From positions 620,001 through 684,000 of the forward strand of contig CAKJVC010000066.1 of NCBI GenBank assembly GCA_918026815.1: a stretch of 64,000 bases of DNA. Reading direction: 5' to 3'. Of the stretch, positions 1 to 10,627 are shown piece by piece (positions within the stretch are counted from its first letter, which is position 1; each line of letters begins with the position of its first letter). The notes beneath the pieces were generated by a model. That model was given only the letters and a program-made list of their open reading frames with translations, had not been told where the DNA came from and did no database searches. This DNA comes from Chalara sp. BL73. Taxonomy: Eukaryota; Ascomycota; Leotiomycetes; Helotiales. Position numbers and translations under genes: made by a program.

Positions 1-579
1 GCCCTGGTAGCTATTGCGGTAATGTCTAAAACTTCTGTTTGAAAGGTATCTTTGTCCATTTCATGTCCGATATCTGCCCAAAGAGAGTCAAAAAGTTCGT
101 CAGTCTGATCGTTTCCTCCTATTAGAGATATCCAACGCTCCACCCACCAAGGGAGGTACGCAGATAATTCCCAGTCAATGGTTACCTCTATTTTATTGTC
201 TTTTACAATGATATTGCTGAAGTTCAGGTCTCCATGCGTCAGCACGTATGGCTCCGATTTAGGAAATTCTTTTAAAGCTCTTGAAATCCTCCCCCCCCTC
301 CCCCCCCCCAACGGCCGCCTGGTCCTTGGTCTTATGGATACGAGAAAGACCAAGCCAGAGCTCCTTTTCAAGATTACCGAGCCATTCTTCCGTATTCCGC
401 CCCATTTTCTTACACGTAGGTAGGGTACGCCTGAGGCAGTAGCCGATTATCCAGTCATCAGCGAGGCCGCTATCGACATTTTGTGCTGCCGGTGATGTAA
501 ACTGTCTCCACGATTTTATAGCACGGCCGAGCTGATCCTTGTAGTTTGATTTCTCCTCTGGAGAGAGAGAGTATGCCAT
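1..579 (-). pseudogene. Broken phosphotransferase (APH/choline-kinase-like family), 3' end outside window
   Basis: Read on the minus strand, positions 579 to about 290 encode an N-terminal piece (MAYSLSPEEKSNYKDQ, then RRTLPTCKKMGR and LSRIHKTKD), and positions about 281 to 1 encode the catalytic half in a different frame. The catalytic half has the family loop HGDLNFSNI (His/Asp/Asn) followed by the metal-binding IDWE motif and a WWVERW stretch. This is the pattern of fungal aminoglycoside-phosphotransferase-like kinases (PF01636). Known members have about 100 more residues upstream, which are absent here; position 579 is preceded only by AT-rich non-coding DNA, although a CAG just before it could be an old splice acceptor. 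The two halves are separated by a -1 frame change at a G/C homopolymer (287-310). The loss of the N-lobe argues for a real pseudogene, but the homopolymer break alone could be a sequencing error. The substrate is unknown. Confidence 0.72.
287..310. repeat. C/G homopolymer tract at the frame break
   Basis: Two cytosine runs separated by one T lie exactly where the phosphotransferase reading frame changes. Such tracts mutate by slippage and are also a common place for assembly or basecalling errors. Confidence 0.85.
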
Positions 580-1357
580 ACTGTATGCAAGGGTACGCCT
601 TTGGCGCGAGACAGTAGCATAAGATCCACTTTATCAATAGGTTCACTTGATATATAAGGAATTTAACGTCGTAGGTGCCTTTAATAGAGTTCCTAAGTGC
701 CAAAGCCGGCTTTAATAGATAGCTTAAAATACTACATCCCCTACCTATAAAACTTTTAATTCGTGCTACCTATTCAAAAGGCTATTACCTAGTGGGCTTG
801 GTTGTAGATTTTAGGACTAGCTTGCTGAGTTTTAAATTTAAGAGAGACCCAAATTAATAAGTTTAGTACCCACTAACTTACAGTAGGAAACCCAGAAGGT
901 TTGCCGCAGTGTATAGATGGTACTAAAAGAGGATCATGTAAATAAGTACTTCTTTTCTTATATTATACTATACAATACTGTACTGTAGTATATTCAATGA
1001 TTGATGGCAACTATATCCTCTCCAGCACCCTGGGGTTATACCCCCCCAAAATATCTTCTCAACCCTGATTCACTGTACTTTAATTAAGAACGAATAGAGA
1101 AGATTTGACTGTCTGCAGATGGTTCTTTGCTGAATGCTGAAGAAACTATGAGGGAATAGCAATGCATAAAGGAAATCGTGCTCGATGATAGGATGATGAC
1201 TTGGCATGCCAGAACTGCTTTAGTGGCATTTGTAGACAAACATTCTTTAAATAGATACCACTCCCTTCCGTATACTAGTAATTGGTAGATCGAGCTTCAG
1301 GCCTAACACCTAAATATGGCTAATGACAAATCGAATAATGGTCTTCCGAGTGCTTGC
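580..1357. other. Gene-free AT-rich spacer
   Basis: No convincing reading frame is present. Around 700-1010 the DNA is strongly AT-rich with many TA steps. The decamer gggtacgcct occurs at 423-432 inside the phosphotransferase and again near 591-600, each followed by a related GCAGTAG-like tail, so a short imperfect local duplication is possible. Confidence 0.5.
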
Positions 1358-2160
1358 TCACCGGCCGCATCCTGCTTGCGCACACGACGAGACTGTATGA
1401 ATATACCGGATATCCCCCTCTCAACCCTGAAAATATGACTATCAGGCATTGGTGTCTGCCCCTGACTCCGATCCAAGCCTGGGAACCCTAGAAATATATC
1501 AACCACGCCAACCTCCTCACCAATCACATATCGTCGATTGGTTACCACAATGGTTGAGACCACACGTGTTCTGATCTAGTCTCCCTCCACCTGTGTACGC
1601 ACCACCCTCTAGTCTCGCGCATGGTGTACCGAACGGAACCACGACGCTCTCATTCTGGAATCGGTCGAAGTAGGCATCCCCTGCTTCCTGGATTACAGCT
1701 CGGCTATCGCGTTGCACGTATGGGATAGGATCCCATTTCTCAAGAGAGTTCCAATAGAGGTACCCAGTGGTGTTGAAAGCCCAGTCTCCCTTGTCGGTCA
1801 CGATAGACTCGATTGTGGTTACCTTGTTGTCCGTCAGCAGCATACGTGTTCCGATCACGTAGGGATGTTCTGATGTGGCTACGATCAGCTCCGTGAACGT
1901 CGAACATGCTGTTGTGTCGTGAATGCTCCGGTTGTGATCGATCTTCAGCGGCTGGGGGAGCACACTGCCAGCATTTATGTCCACAATCTGTTCATTCTCT
2001 GTATAGTTGACTTTGGCAGAAAGGGTTGAGAAGCCGGAGGTCTGGCCACTACTTTATGCAGCGACATATTCCGATGTGGCAATTTGAGAAGTTCTTGACC
2101 GCACTCAGCAGAAGTAGTAGCGGCAAGTGATACTGCTGTCACGAAAACCAAAAAAATCAT
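1358..2160 (-). pseudogene. DUF8021-type secreted protein, pseudogene
   Basis: The minus strand starts with a good signal peptide (MIFLVFVTAVSLAATTSA, ATG at 2160). It continues with the conserved fungal DUF8021 pattern: QPLKIDHNRSIHDTTAC, SEHPYVIGTRM, GDAYFDRFQNESVVVPFGTP, CARLEGGAYTGGG and then VVDIFLGFPGLDRSQ, ending RYIHTVSSCAQAGCG and TGA at 1358-1360. The function of this family is not established. The frame is broken in at least four places: a shift near 2080-2085, an in-frame TAA at 2054-2056 (EYVAA-stop-SSGQ, where relatives usually have Gln), a shift near 1545-1555 between NTCGL and STIVVTN, and a shift near 1420 at a G run. No GT-AG intron repairs these. The nonsense change is explained by CAA to TAA. 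The amino-acid pattern is otherwise well kept, so the decay looks recent. Confidence 0.85.
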
Positions 2161-3950
2161 TATCACCTTGTTTTGAATTGTAAATGATCTCTGTTCGATA
2201 TGCAAGGATGGCAAGATGCGAATGAGGCCGACCTTAGAGAAGGTGTTTTGGCCATCCTCAAACATTCGTAACCCTCACTCATGGAATAATTACTTCAGTG
2301 CTCCAACGGATGATTTCATGATCTATAGTACTCAGAAATTGTCTCCAATGGAGCTCACGAAAAATGACTGCCATTTAGCCTGTGTACAAATGTAAAATTG
2401 ACTTTCCATGATTCAATGTGGATGCATAATGACATTTGGGTCTTGCTTCGGCACTTGACTACCGTGTTTCCAACAGATTATATACAGGAAATTGATATAA
2501 ATCAGCTTCGGGTCCGTTGGAGGAATTGAGGGTCATGGACTAGCGCAGTCATACAACATATATGGCACTCGGCAATGAATTGTTGTATTGAGGATGCAGC
2601 CTGGAGAGCTACGGGGCTTAAGCGAGGCCCCAGGACAGGAAATGAAGCGTCTAGCTGTCACCAGGCTTACATAGTTGCCCACTGGAGCGTGGGCGATATT
2701 GTATAAAATGCTAATGTATCGAAGCTCAGGGGTGAATGCAAAGGAGCATGATGACGTATAACAGGTGAATAGATATATCAAAGCAAGCTCGAGCTATAAG
2801 GCAAAGGATTGGCACAAGGTCTCTGTTTTAGAAGAATACCAGCTATTCCACATTGAGAACGAGGATACACAGTTCAAATTACGAACGAGTCCCCAATGCT
2901 GGACAATATACATCCTCATTAAGTGTGGTTATAATTGGAGAGCTACGTGCTAATATTCACTTCACAGCCGGGGATGTTCCTCGGATTCAATCTCAACAGT
3001 TGAACTCCTTCAGCACATGTAGAACAACATCATTCAGTTGCCAAGACGGTTTGGGGATTGCCTCGGTTCTCCGCAAAATCAAATGTAAAAAGGTTTCGAG
3101 ACCAGTCAGCGCGGGGTGCGCAGTAGGCGTGCATGAAGGATGGGGAACGGGAACGCTTCCGAACCAGAGTCAAGGAATCTGCCCTATACGATGGTGAGGG
3201 TGTCCTCACGACGATCACCCTTGAATTGAAGGATGGATGAAACGGAACATTCAGGAGCAGAACCAGCCTGGGAGCTGGAGCAGACCGGAAAGAAAACGAA
3301 GACCTTTCCGTCTGCAATATAAGACTAGTCGAGAGAGCTGTAAGAAGATTCGTAATAAGCATTGTTCGAGGATAAGTGCTTCGACTTTCTCGGGGAACAA
3401 CATCAATCTTGAGTGCAGCCTGGCAGCTCATGGCTCACGGATCGACAGCGTCTTCTTCTGCATTGGGAATCTGTCATGGCACAACAGCTCGACAACCCAG
3501 TCTCCCCCCATCGGGCTTTCTAGCTTTCAGGTTTCGATCTCCAGCCGGACATCTCCCACTCAGGGGATATATTCGTGTAACCACTACTAGTCAACAGAGC
3601 GTAGCCGCATCATTTCCCTTTCCGAGCCCAGGTTGATCAAGCAAGTCACTCAATCAGTTAAGAGGGGGTCTGAACTGAAGAGTTCTCTTCGCACATGCGC
3701 ATCGCATCATATTCAAACTGTGATGTTGTGTTGTGTTTGTGTGGCCGCGCTTTAACAGTTAATTATAAGGCACTGATTTCAGTCAATTCGTGACAGGCAA
3801 CCCCCTTGAAAAATCTTGGGGCTTGGCTGCGCAATCAAGAGTACACACACATACACACCCCCGCGCCCGAAACAGTCTGACCGCCAGCGTCAACAACAAT
3901 ATACGGAATCGCACTTGGCTACTCATGCGACAGCGACAGCGAGGTTAGAG
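2161..3950. other. Intergenic region between DUF8021 remnant and FarA-like gene
   Basis: Several short frames overlap at 2533-3636 but none has family motifs, a consistent start or supporting splice sites. Two CCTCGG hexamers lie at 2979-2984 and 3061-3066, about 0.9 kb upstream of the FarA-like start. The last 200 bp before 3951 are probably promoter and 5' leader of that gene. Confidence 0.5.
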
Positions 3951-6900
3951 ATGGATTCAGGAAATCACCAAGCCGCAGTAAACTACAACGGACCGCCCGC
4001 CGCCGGGCAGCAATCCCAACCAGGCGGTTCTTCGCTACCAAATAACCAAAATCCAGGCCATCCATCATTCCGAAGGTTTGTTTTTGTCTCGATCCGGATC
4101 CGAAGCTGCATCCGCGTCATGTAATAAATTAGGGTGGCAGATGCTGATGCGCTAGGTTCATAGACAGAGAGCTTCTCGAGCTTGTGAGGTTTGTCGCAAT
4201 CGTTCCCTTTTTCTATCGTGGTTTAACTCTCGCGTGCAAGCCGAGGCACCGAGGTTTTTGATATGGGGGACCATTTTGCTGATTAGATATTCCTGACAAC
4301 AGACATGCCACGCACGCAAGGTACGGCGATGATACTATTGGACCCGGCTCCAGATGAGATCTAAATATTGATTGCTGTTAGGTTCGATGCGATGCCGCCA
4401 GTTTAGGAGTGCCCTGCACCAAGTGCGTATTTGCCCTCCTCTCACGGCGACGCGAGCTCATGCTTGCCCCGCTACCACACAATTCTGGCTCTGCCTTTTT
4501 ATCTCAAAATAGAAAGCGGAGCGGGATGAACATGTCCACCCCTCTCTGATATAGAACAATGCTAATGCAGGGCACCGCAGTTGCGTTGCGTTTTCAATTG
4601 AATGCAAAATCCCTACTCCAAAACGAAAGAAAACCACCGTCGGCGCCAAACAAAAGGATTCGGACAGGTAGGGAAAAATGTCAATAAGCTTCAGGAAACA
4701 GTGACTAACGGTATTAGCGATCGCGGTGACTCCAGAGACGAACGGTCTCCACGAGATGGCACCCCAAATCCTGGCAGGAGCGCCAGCATATACCCTTCCC
4801 AAGACGGGACACCGGCCACTTCGCTCACACCCGAACAATACAAGCAAAGGGAGGGGGATGAGGGAACCTATGCCCAATTCATGAAGCCAAAGTTCACTCG
4901 GGCCCCAATCAAGGAAGCTGGAAGAGTCGCGTACCTAGGAGAGTCTTCAAATCTGACACTTCTGGTGCACGACAGACATGGAACATCAGATGTGGTGCAT
5001 TATCCTTTACCAGAGAACGTGCGCGGATCCCGAGCGAGGCTGACAGAACTGGACAATGTTGAGATTGATATTCTTCACCAGCGAGGAGCATTTTTACTGC
5101 CGCCTAGGGCTCTATGCGACGAGCTGGTCGAAGCTTATTTCAAATGGGTTGCTCCCATCGTCCCGGTAATCAATAAAGCCCGGTTCATGAAGCAATATAG
5201 AGACGCGAAGAACCCTCCTTCTTTGCTCCTTCTACAAGCCATACTTTTAGCTGGATCGAGAGTGTGCACTAACCCACAATTGATGGACGCGAATGGATCA
5301 ACTACACCGGCGGCTCTCACATTCTACAAGCGCGCGAAGGCACTGTATGATGCAAATTACGAGGATGATCGGGTCACGATCGTACAGTCACTTGTACTAA
5401 TGGGATGGTATTGGGAGGGCCCGGAGGACGTGACGAAAAATGTTTTCTACTGGAGCAGGGTTGCCACGATCGTTGCTCAAGGATCGGGCATGCATCGAAG
5501 CGTGGAAGGGTCGCAGCTTAGTAGAGATGATAAGAGACTATGGAAACGTATCTGGTGGACACTCTTCACCCGCGATCGGTCTGTTGCCGTAGCACTTGGT
5601 CGTCCTGTCCACATCAACACGGACGACTCTGATGTGGAAATGGTCAGCGAGGACGATTTCATCGAAGATGAGAATGATCGCAATCCCGAATACCCTCAAG
5701 ATCCTCTACACGTACAATTCTTCTTGCAGTATGTCAAACTGTGCGAGATCATGGGTCTTGTTCTTTCACAACAATACTCGGTTGCATCGAAAGCTCGCAG
5801 ACAGAATGCAATTGATCTCACTCATAGTGATATGGCTCTGGCAGATTGGCTGCAGAATTGTCCGAAGGAGGTCTATTGGGAGGCACCGCATCATCATTTC
5901 TGGGCCGCGTTATTGCACTCAAATTACTATACTACGCTCTGCCTTCTTCATAGAGCACATATGCCACCTGCCACGGCGCATAGAGGCGTCCTCGTTGAGG
6001 ACAATTCCTATCCATCACGAAATATCGCCTTCCAAGCTGCTGCCATGATTACATCCATAATTGAAAACCTTGGAGCACATGATGAGCTTCGGTACACCCC
6101 AGCCTTCATTGTATACTCTTTGTTTTCTGCCCTTATTATGCATGTATATCAGATGCGATCATCCGTACCTTCTGTGGTGCAGGCTACACAAGAGCGGATG
6201 CGGGTCTGTATGAATGCGCTAAAGGATGTTTCTAAAGTGTGGTTAGTTGCTAAGATGGTTTATACACTCTTCGAATCAATTCTGGGGAACAAAATGTTGG
6301 AGGAGAGGCTACAGAGAGCACCTGGAAAACGGCACAAAAAAATGGCACAGAGTGTGAGCCAGGGGATCACGAACCACCAGAATCAGATCAAGAGAGAAGA
6401 TTCTCAACAAAAAAGGAAATATGATGACATGGCTCTTGATTTCAACGTCAATAATGGACCAGCTCCTCAAGAGTCATATGAACGATCACGCCCTCAGACA
6501 CCAAGCCAACCACCAGTGAATCCTATGGCAGCACCTCCGCTTTCCTCACCAAATTCAAGACAGAACCAAGATACGTTTATGGGTGGCACAAACTCTCGGC
6601 CTCACACAAGGCCACCTACTCCCTTCAATCCATCATTCTCCGTGCCGACTACCCCTCCAGATCTGTACCTCGTCACACGGAACTCACCAAACCTTTCGCA
6701 ATCCATATGGGAGAATTTCCAGCCAGATCAGCTATTTCCAGAGGGAGCGAATATGCCCCAAACTCAGTTCTCGCCACAACAACAGCAATCCCATCATAAC
6801 CTTGACCCGAATCTCATGCCTCACATGATGCAACAACCAATTCCTACTCAAACTCAGTCAGCACATCTTCCACAGCGAATGCGTGGCGTGGGTAGTAGCC

Positions 6901-7194
6901 CGGTCCAAGGAGGAAGCTTGCTCCAGCCTGGTCCCGCGAGCTATCAGCTGCAGCAAAATATGTGGCCAGGCGGATACGACCAGCCTATGCAGGACCAGGG
7001 GCAGGGACATAGTCCGAGTGACACCTGGAGCAATGGCTCTGCTCAAGCGGTTCCGACTACTGTTAACGTTGAGGATTGGTAGGCCCTCCTCCCGTTATCT
7101 CAAATTCACTTTCGCTGACAATGCTTGTAGGTTTCAGTTCTTTGGGCTCAACGGCGATCTCAGCGGCTTGAATGGAGATGTACCACTTGCTTAA
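3951..7194 (+). CDS. Zn2Cys6 transcription factor, FarA/CTF1 type (fatty-acid / cutinase regulator)
   Basis: Nuclear regulator of the FarA / cutinase transcription factor 1 family, which in other fungi activates beta-oxidation, peroxisomal and cutinase genes on fatty acids. I place seven exons: 3951-4075, 4164-4188, 4303-4320, 4382-4422, 4581-4667, 4718-7078 and 7131-7194, giving 906 residues with all phases closing. The binuclear zinc cluster is split over four small exons and has Cys49, Cys52, Cys59, Cys68, Cys71 and Cys78 (CETCHARKVRCD ... PCTNCVAF). The large exon carries the fungal-specific factor domain (LVEAYFKWVAPIVPVINKAR; FYWSRVATIVAQGSGMHRS; RDRSVAVALGRPVHI). A Gln/Pro/Ser-rich tail follows. 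The last exon adds the family's C-terminal DWFQFFGLNGDL signature. The start at 3951 (MDSGNHQ) follows a TAG-containing leader. Whether it is the FarA or FarB paralogue needs a tree. Confidence 0.92.
4241..4254 (+). promoter_or_regulatory. Tandem CCGAGG hexamers (FarA/FarB-type site) inside intron 2
   Basis: CCGAGG occurs at 4241-4246 and again at 4249-4254 within the intron 4189-4302 of the FarA-like gene. CCTCGG (same site, other strand) is the core bound by FarA/FarB in Aspergillus. The sites are seen; their use for self-regulation is inference. Confidence 0.35.
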
Positions 7195-7847
7195 TTTTGA
7201 TGTCTATGGCGTTGACTGTTTCAGTGGTAAACATGGTTTATGAGGAATATGGAAGGATTTTCTCCTTAAAAAACAGGCAGTATAATGGCTTTAAGCCGAC
7301 TATTTACGATTCTTGTAATGGTTCCCAAAATATGATCATAACTCGATCAAACAACTCATATTAGTTAAGGTGGCTAAGATAGGAATAGCGGAATCAAATA
7401 CTTAAGGTTTGTGAATCATTGTGACTGCTCTCCCGAAATTAAAATCCAAGATCAAGAATAAACCCAGGATTTTGTTCCATTACAATCAGAAAAAGCATCA
7501 CTGTATTCTGCTTCAACCTATTAATAACCCATCCGGTTCTAGAAACGGGTTAGAAGCGTAGTTGATGGCCTGGCTCGGCACGCCAGACATTAGCCGGCCC
7601 CACAAAAGATATACTCAGCCGCAACTCGACCATGACGACAAGCCACCTCTCCCAAAGCAGTCAGAAACTCCAATTCGTCCTTTGAATTCTTTTCTTGCTG
7701 CACTCGGACCTTATTACTATAAGATACCATCGTCTTTGATTCAATTTCCTATGTTTCTTTAGACCCTGCTTTTAGGCAGCGATACAGGCTCAACAACGAG
7801 GGAAAAAGCAAGACGGGCAGTATGCACAACAGCATCTCGAAACAACC
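7195..7847. other. Intergenic / 5' leader of LysM gene
   Basis: No gene motif is seen. The end holds the 3' region of the FarA-like gene and the promoter of the LysM gene. A 66-codon frame at 7562-7762 has no family features and is more likely leader sequence. Confidence 0.5.
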
Positions 7848-9677
7848 ATGAATCGAGCCGGGGCATCGCGACTCGTGCCTGTTAATTCTACGAATACAAT
7901 TGAGAGGAATGATGGCGGGAGTGGAAATGGTCGGCTGGGGGAAGGGGTGATACGACCGCGCAATCGACGACTGATAAGCACAGCTGGGGAACAAGAGCTT
8001 GTCAGTACCAGCGCAACGAGCACACCTAGTGGCAGCAGGGCTGTAAGCCCCATACCGAGCAAATATCCGAGTAGAAGCACAAGTAAAGGCGTCAGCGGGA
8101 ATGGGGTCGGTGGCAGGCTGGTCGTCTCAGAAGGGCCTGGGAGGAGAGGGAGTCCGCAGCCTCAGGGCTTGGGCGGGATATGGGAAGGAGGGTGGATGGG
8201 AAGCTGGACTGCACTTCAGGGGATTGCAAGCTCAGTCCTTGGTATTGATGATGAAACAAACAGTGGTGGACCAGTAGGTGGGAGCTCCCAGGCAAAAGGA
8301 AAGGCGAAGCAGAGTTGGGGCCCTGAAGGCTTGCCGAAACCCACGGCAGACATACTTGGAAAGGGCACAACGGCGGAAACGGAGGCAAAACTCAGAGTGA
8401 GGAAGATGCGAGGAGTATTGGAAGGAAGAGATGAGGATTTAAACGCGAGGAAAGACACGAACGGTAATTACAAGCGAAGGACGTCATCAGATGAGGCACG
8501 TACCACTCCGGTGGAAGAGGATGCCATGGTGTATGTGCATCATGTGCAACCGAACGATACATTGGCTGGAGTTATACTAAGGTATAATTGTGATCCTGCG
8601 ATTTTTAGGAAAGCAAACCGTCTATGGCCCAACGATTCAATACAAATTCGCAAAGTGGTCTTGCTCCCGGTTGACGCATGTACCATTAAAGGGCGACCTT
8701 GCGATCCGCCTTCTTCGACATCCCAAGGTGTAGACTTATTAGCACCCACCCCGGCGCACGAAGATCCACCATTCAACAATGACAGATCCTGGCCCGGGAG
8801 TTCTTCGCGAATCGATGCGTCTGCAGAACGCAGTTTGGACGAAGAGGACCGCCCATGGACAACTGTGAGATGGGTCATAATCGACTCATCCGTTTCATCT
8901 AAACCCGTTGAGATAGCCCGCATGCCTCGGAAAACCCTAGGATATTTCCCACCACGACGGAGAAAGAGCCTAGCCACAATATCTAACGTTTCGACCCCTA
9001 GAGGGTCAACAGATTTCTCCACATTCTCGCAGTCTCCCCCATCGAGGCACAGCGGAACGCCACCTTCTCGACGAACTAGCCTTTTGGGTCCACAGTCTAG
9101 CCAACCTGTAGGGAGTTATTTCCCATTTACCACTGCAGCTACTACAAGTACCCGCTCAACGCGTCCGCGCCGCGAAAGTGTGACTGAGGCAGCAGACCGT
9201 TTAGGTTGGATGCGCGGCCCCGGTGGTGTGGGCACTTTGACTGGGAAAAATGTACGGAAACCTGGACCGTCACAAGACGGACTGAATGCTTGGGCAAGAA
9301 AACATATTCCTGGCCTCGCAATTGATTCTTTGCCCTCGGCATCCTTGCCCAGCAGCGAAACCGCTCATTTCGGTTTCGATGGCGAGCTCTCCAGCATTAG
9401 TGAGGGACCACCTCGGAATCATGGTGGAACTACAACCCCTAGTGGGCTGAGCCAAGGGTTGGGAATCGAAAATGCCGCTGCGGCAATCGAAGGCTGGGTT
9501 CGAAGGCTAGCAATTAAAGCACCTGGAACGCCGTCTGGAAGGAGGACCGCTGAGCCAGATCTAATCGAACTGCTTGATGGAGCGGGGAGTGATGATGGAC
9601 GAGGGTTTGAGTTGACACCTGGAACTGTGAGAACTGGGACACCGGTGAGCGGAATCAAGGGTAAGAAGAGTGATTAA
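7848..9677 (+). CDS. LysM-domain protein without signal peptide
   Basis: A single-exon 609-residue frame. Residues about 230-277 form one LysM module (HHVQPNDTLAGVILRYNC, then KANRLWPNDSIQ and a closing VVLLPVDAC), the fold that usually binds chitin or peptidoglycan. The rest is Ser/Gly/Pro/Arg-rich and probably disordered, with a last conserved-looking stretch near residues 540-560 (AAAIEGWVRRLAIKAP). There is no N-terminal hydrophobic segment, so unlike secreted LysM effectors it should stay inside the cell. Intracellular LysM proteins of this layout are widespread in filamentous fungi, and their role is poorly known. The start at 7848 is the first in-frame ATG after a CT-rich leader. Identification of the domain is firm; the function is not. 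Confidence 0.9.
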   Translation: MNRAGASRLVPVNSTNTIERNDGGSGNGRLGEGVIRPRNRRLISTAGEQELVSTSATSTPSGSRAVSPIPSKYPSRSTSKGVSGNGVGGRLVVSEGPGRRGSPQPQGLGGIWEGGWMGSWTALQGIASSVLGIDDETNSGGPVGGSSQAKGKAKQSWGPEGLPKPTADILGKGTTAETEAKLRVRKMRGVLEGRDEDLNARKDTNGNYKRRTSSDEARTTPVEEDAMVYVHHVQPNDTLAGVILRYNCDPAIFRKANRLWPNDSIQIRKVVLLPVDACTIKGRPCDPPSSTSQGVDLLAPTPAHEDPPFNNDRSWPGSSSRIDASAERSLDEEDRPWTTVRWVIIDSSVSSKPVEIARMPRKTLGYFPPRRRKSLATISNVSTPRGSTDFSTFSQSPPSRHSGTPPSRRTSLLGPQSSQPVGSYFPFTTAATTSTRSTRPRRESVTEAADRLGWMRGPGGVGTLTGKNVRKPGPSQDGLNAWARKHIPGLAIDSLPSASLPSSETAHFGFDGELSSISEGPPRNHGGTTTPSGLSQGLGIENAAAAIEGWVRRLAIKAPGTPSGRRTAEPDLIELLDGAGSDDGRGFELTPGTVRTGTPVSGIKGKKSD

Positions 9678-10627
9678 ATTGGTCAACATATAGTTGAGCG
9701 CCCGCTGGGACCAGTGTCTACGTGTTAGAGCATGTGAGAATTGATAAGAGGCAGAGTTGGATCATTGCATCATGCATTGGAATGGCGTTTGGCACAACTA
9801 GTTAACTAGTACGTCCGCATGGTTCGGATTTACATTATACAGCATTCTGCGTTTCGAGTTCTGGGAATTGATACATTAGGGTTCAGCGCTATAAGGTATA
9901 TCTTATATGCTGTATCAACTTCAACCGTTCTTAGCAATATCTGAAAAATCAGTGTCTAATTCTCTGTTTGAATAGTGAGCCTCGAGTCAAAATGATATAT
10001 TCTCAATGTCCCTCTCCTTCATACACATTGAAATCTCCCTTGACCCAGCGGCTTCCCCTGTCCGCTATTTATGCCAGCATCTTTGCCTTAGGCATTCATC
10101 CTGCTTTATCCAGTGCTCTTAACTCCGAGCCATATTTTTTTTCTTTTAAATCTTGTCACGTAGGGCTTTGTTCATCATCGCTGTGTAATTTTGCCAAGTT
10201 GGGTATGTTTGTACAATAAAGGTTCGACTTCCGTCTCTTCAGAGCGAGCATGCTCTACCTAGATTCACCGCCAGATTAAGTTCTGAAAGTGGTCGCTTGT
10301 TATGGCGGATGCCTTGATTGCTACACAGCAAATACGATAGCATATACACTATATACAAATCGCTTGTGCTTCCACAATGTATGTTACCAACATTTACCTT
10401 TATATTGTGTGGTACATGATAGGCATTTCGAGAAATTTCCTCATGCAGTATGAAAAGAGTCAAAACGGTTCGGCATACCAGATGTAATGTTAAGATGTAA
10501 TGTTTCGAGTAGATAGCGAATGAGAAAAGCGACAAAACGAGACCACAAGCAGTTACCAATAGCATTCAAATATCCATGTCCATGCCTTTGGCTATTGAGA
10601 TGAGGATCACCTATTCAAACTCCTTGT
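9678..10627. other. Intergenic region
   Basis: This holds the 3' flank of the LysM gene and of the convergent membrane gene. Short frames at 9968-10219 and 10239-10565 have no motif support. I see no gene. Confidence 0.5.

Noticed and set aside
3030..3636. Overlapping frames of 86-133 codons on both strands
   Set aside because: No family pattern, Ser/Arg-rich on both strands; more likely promoter-distal non-coding DNA.
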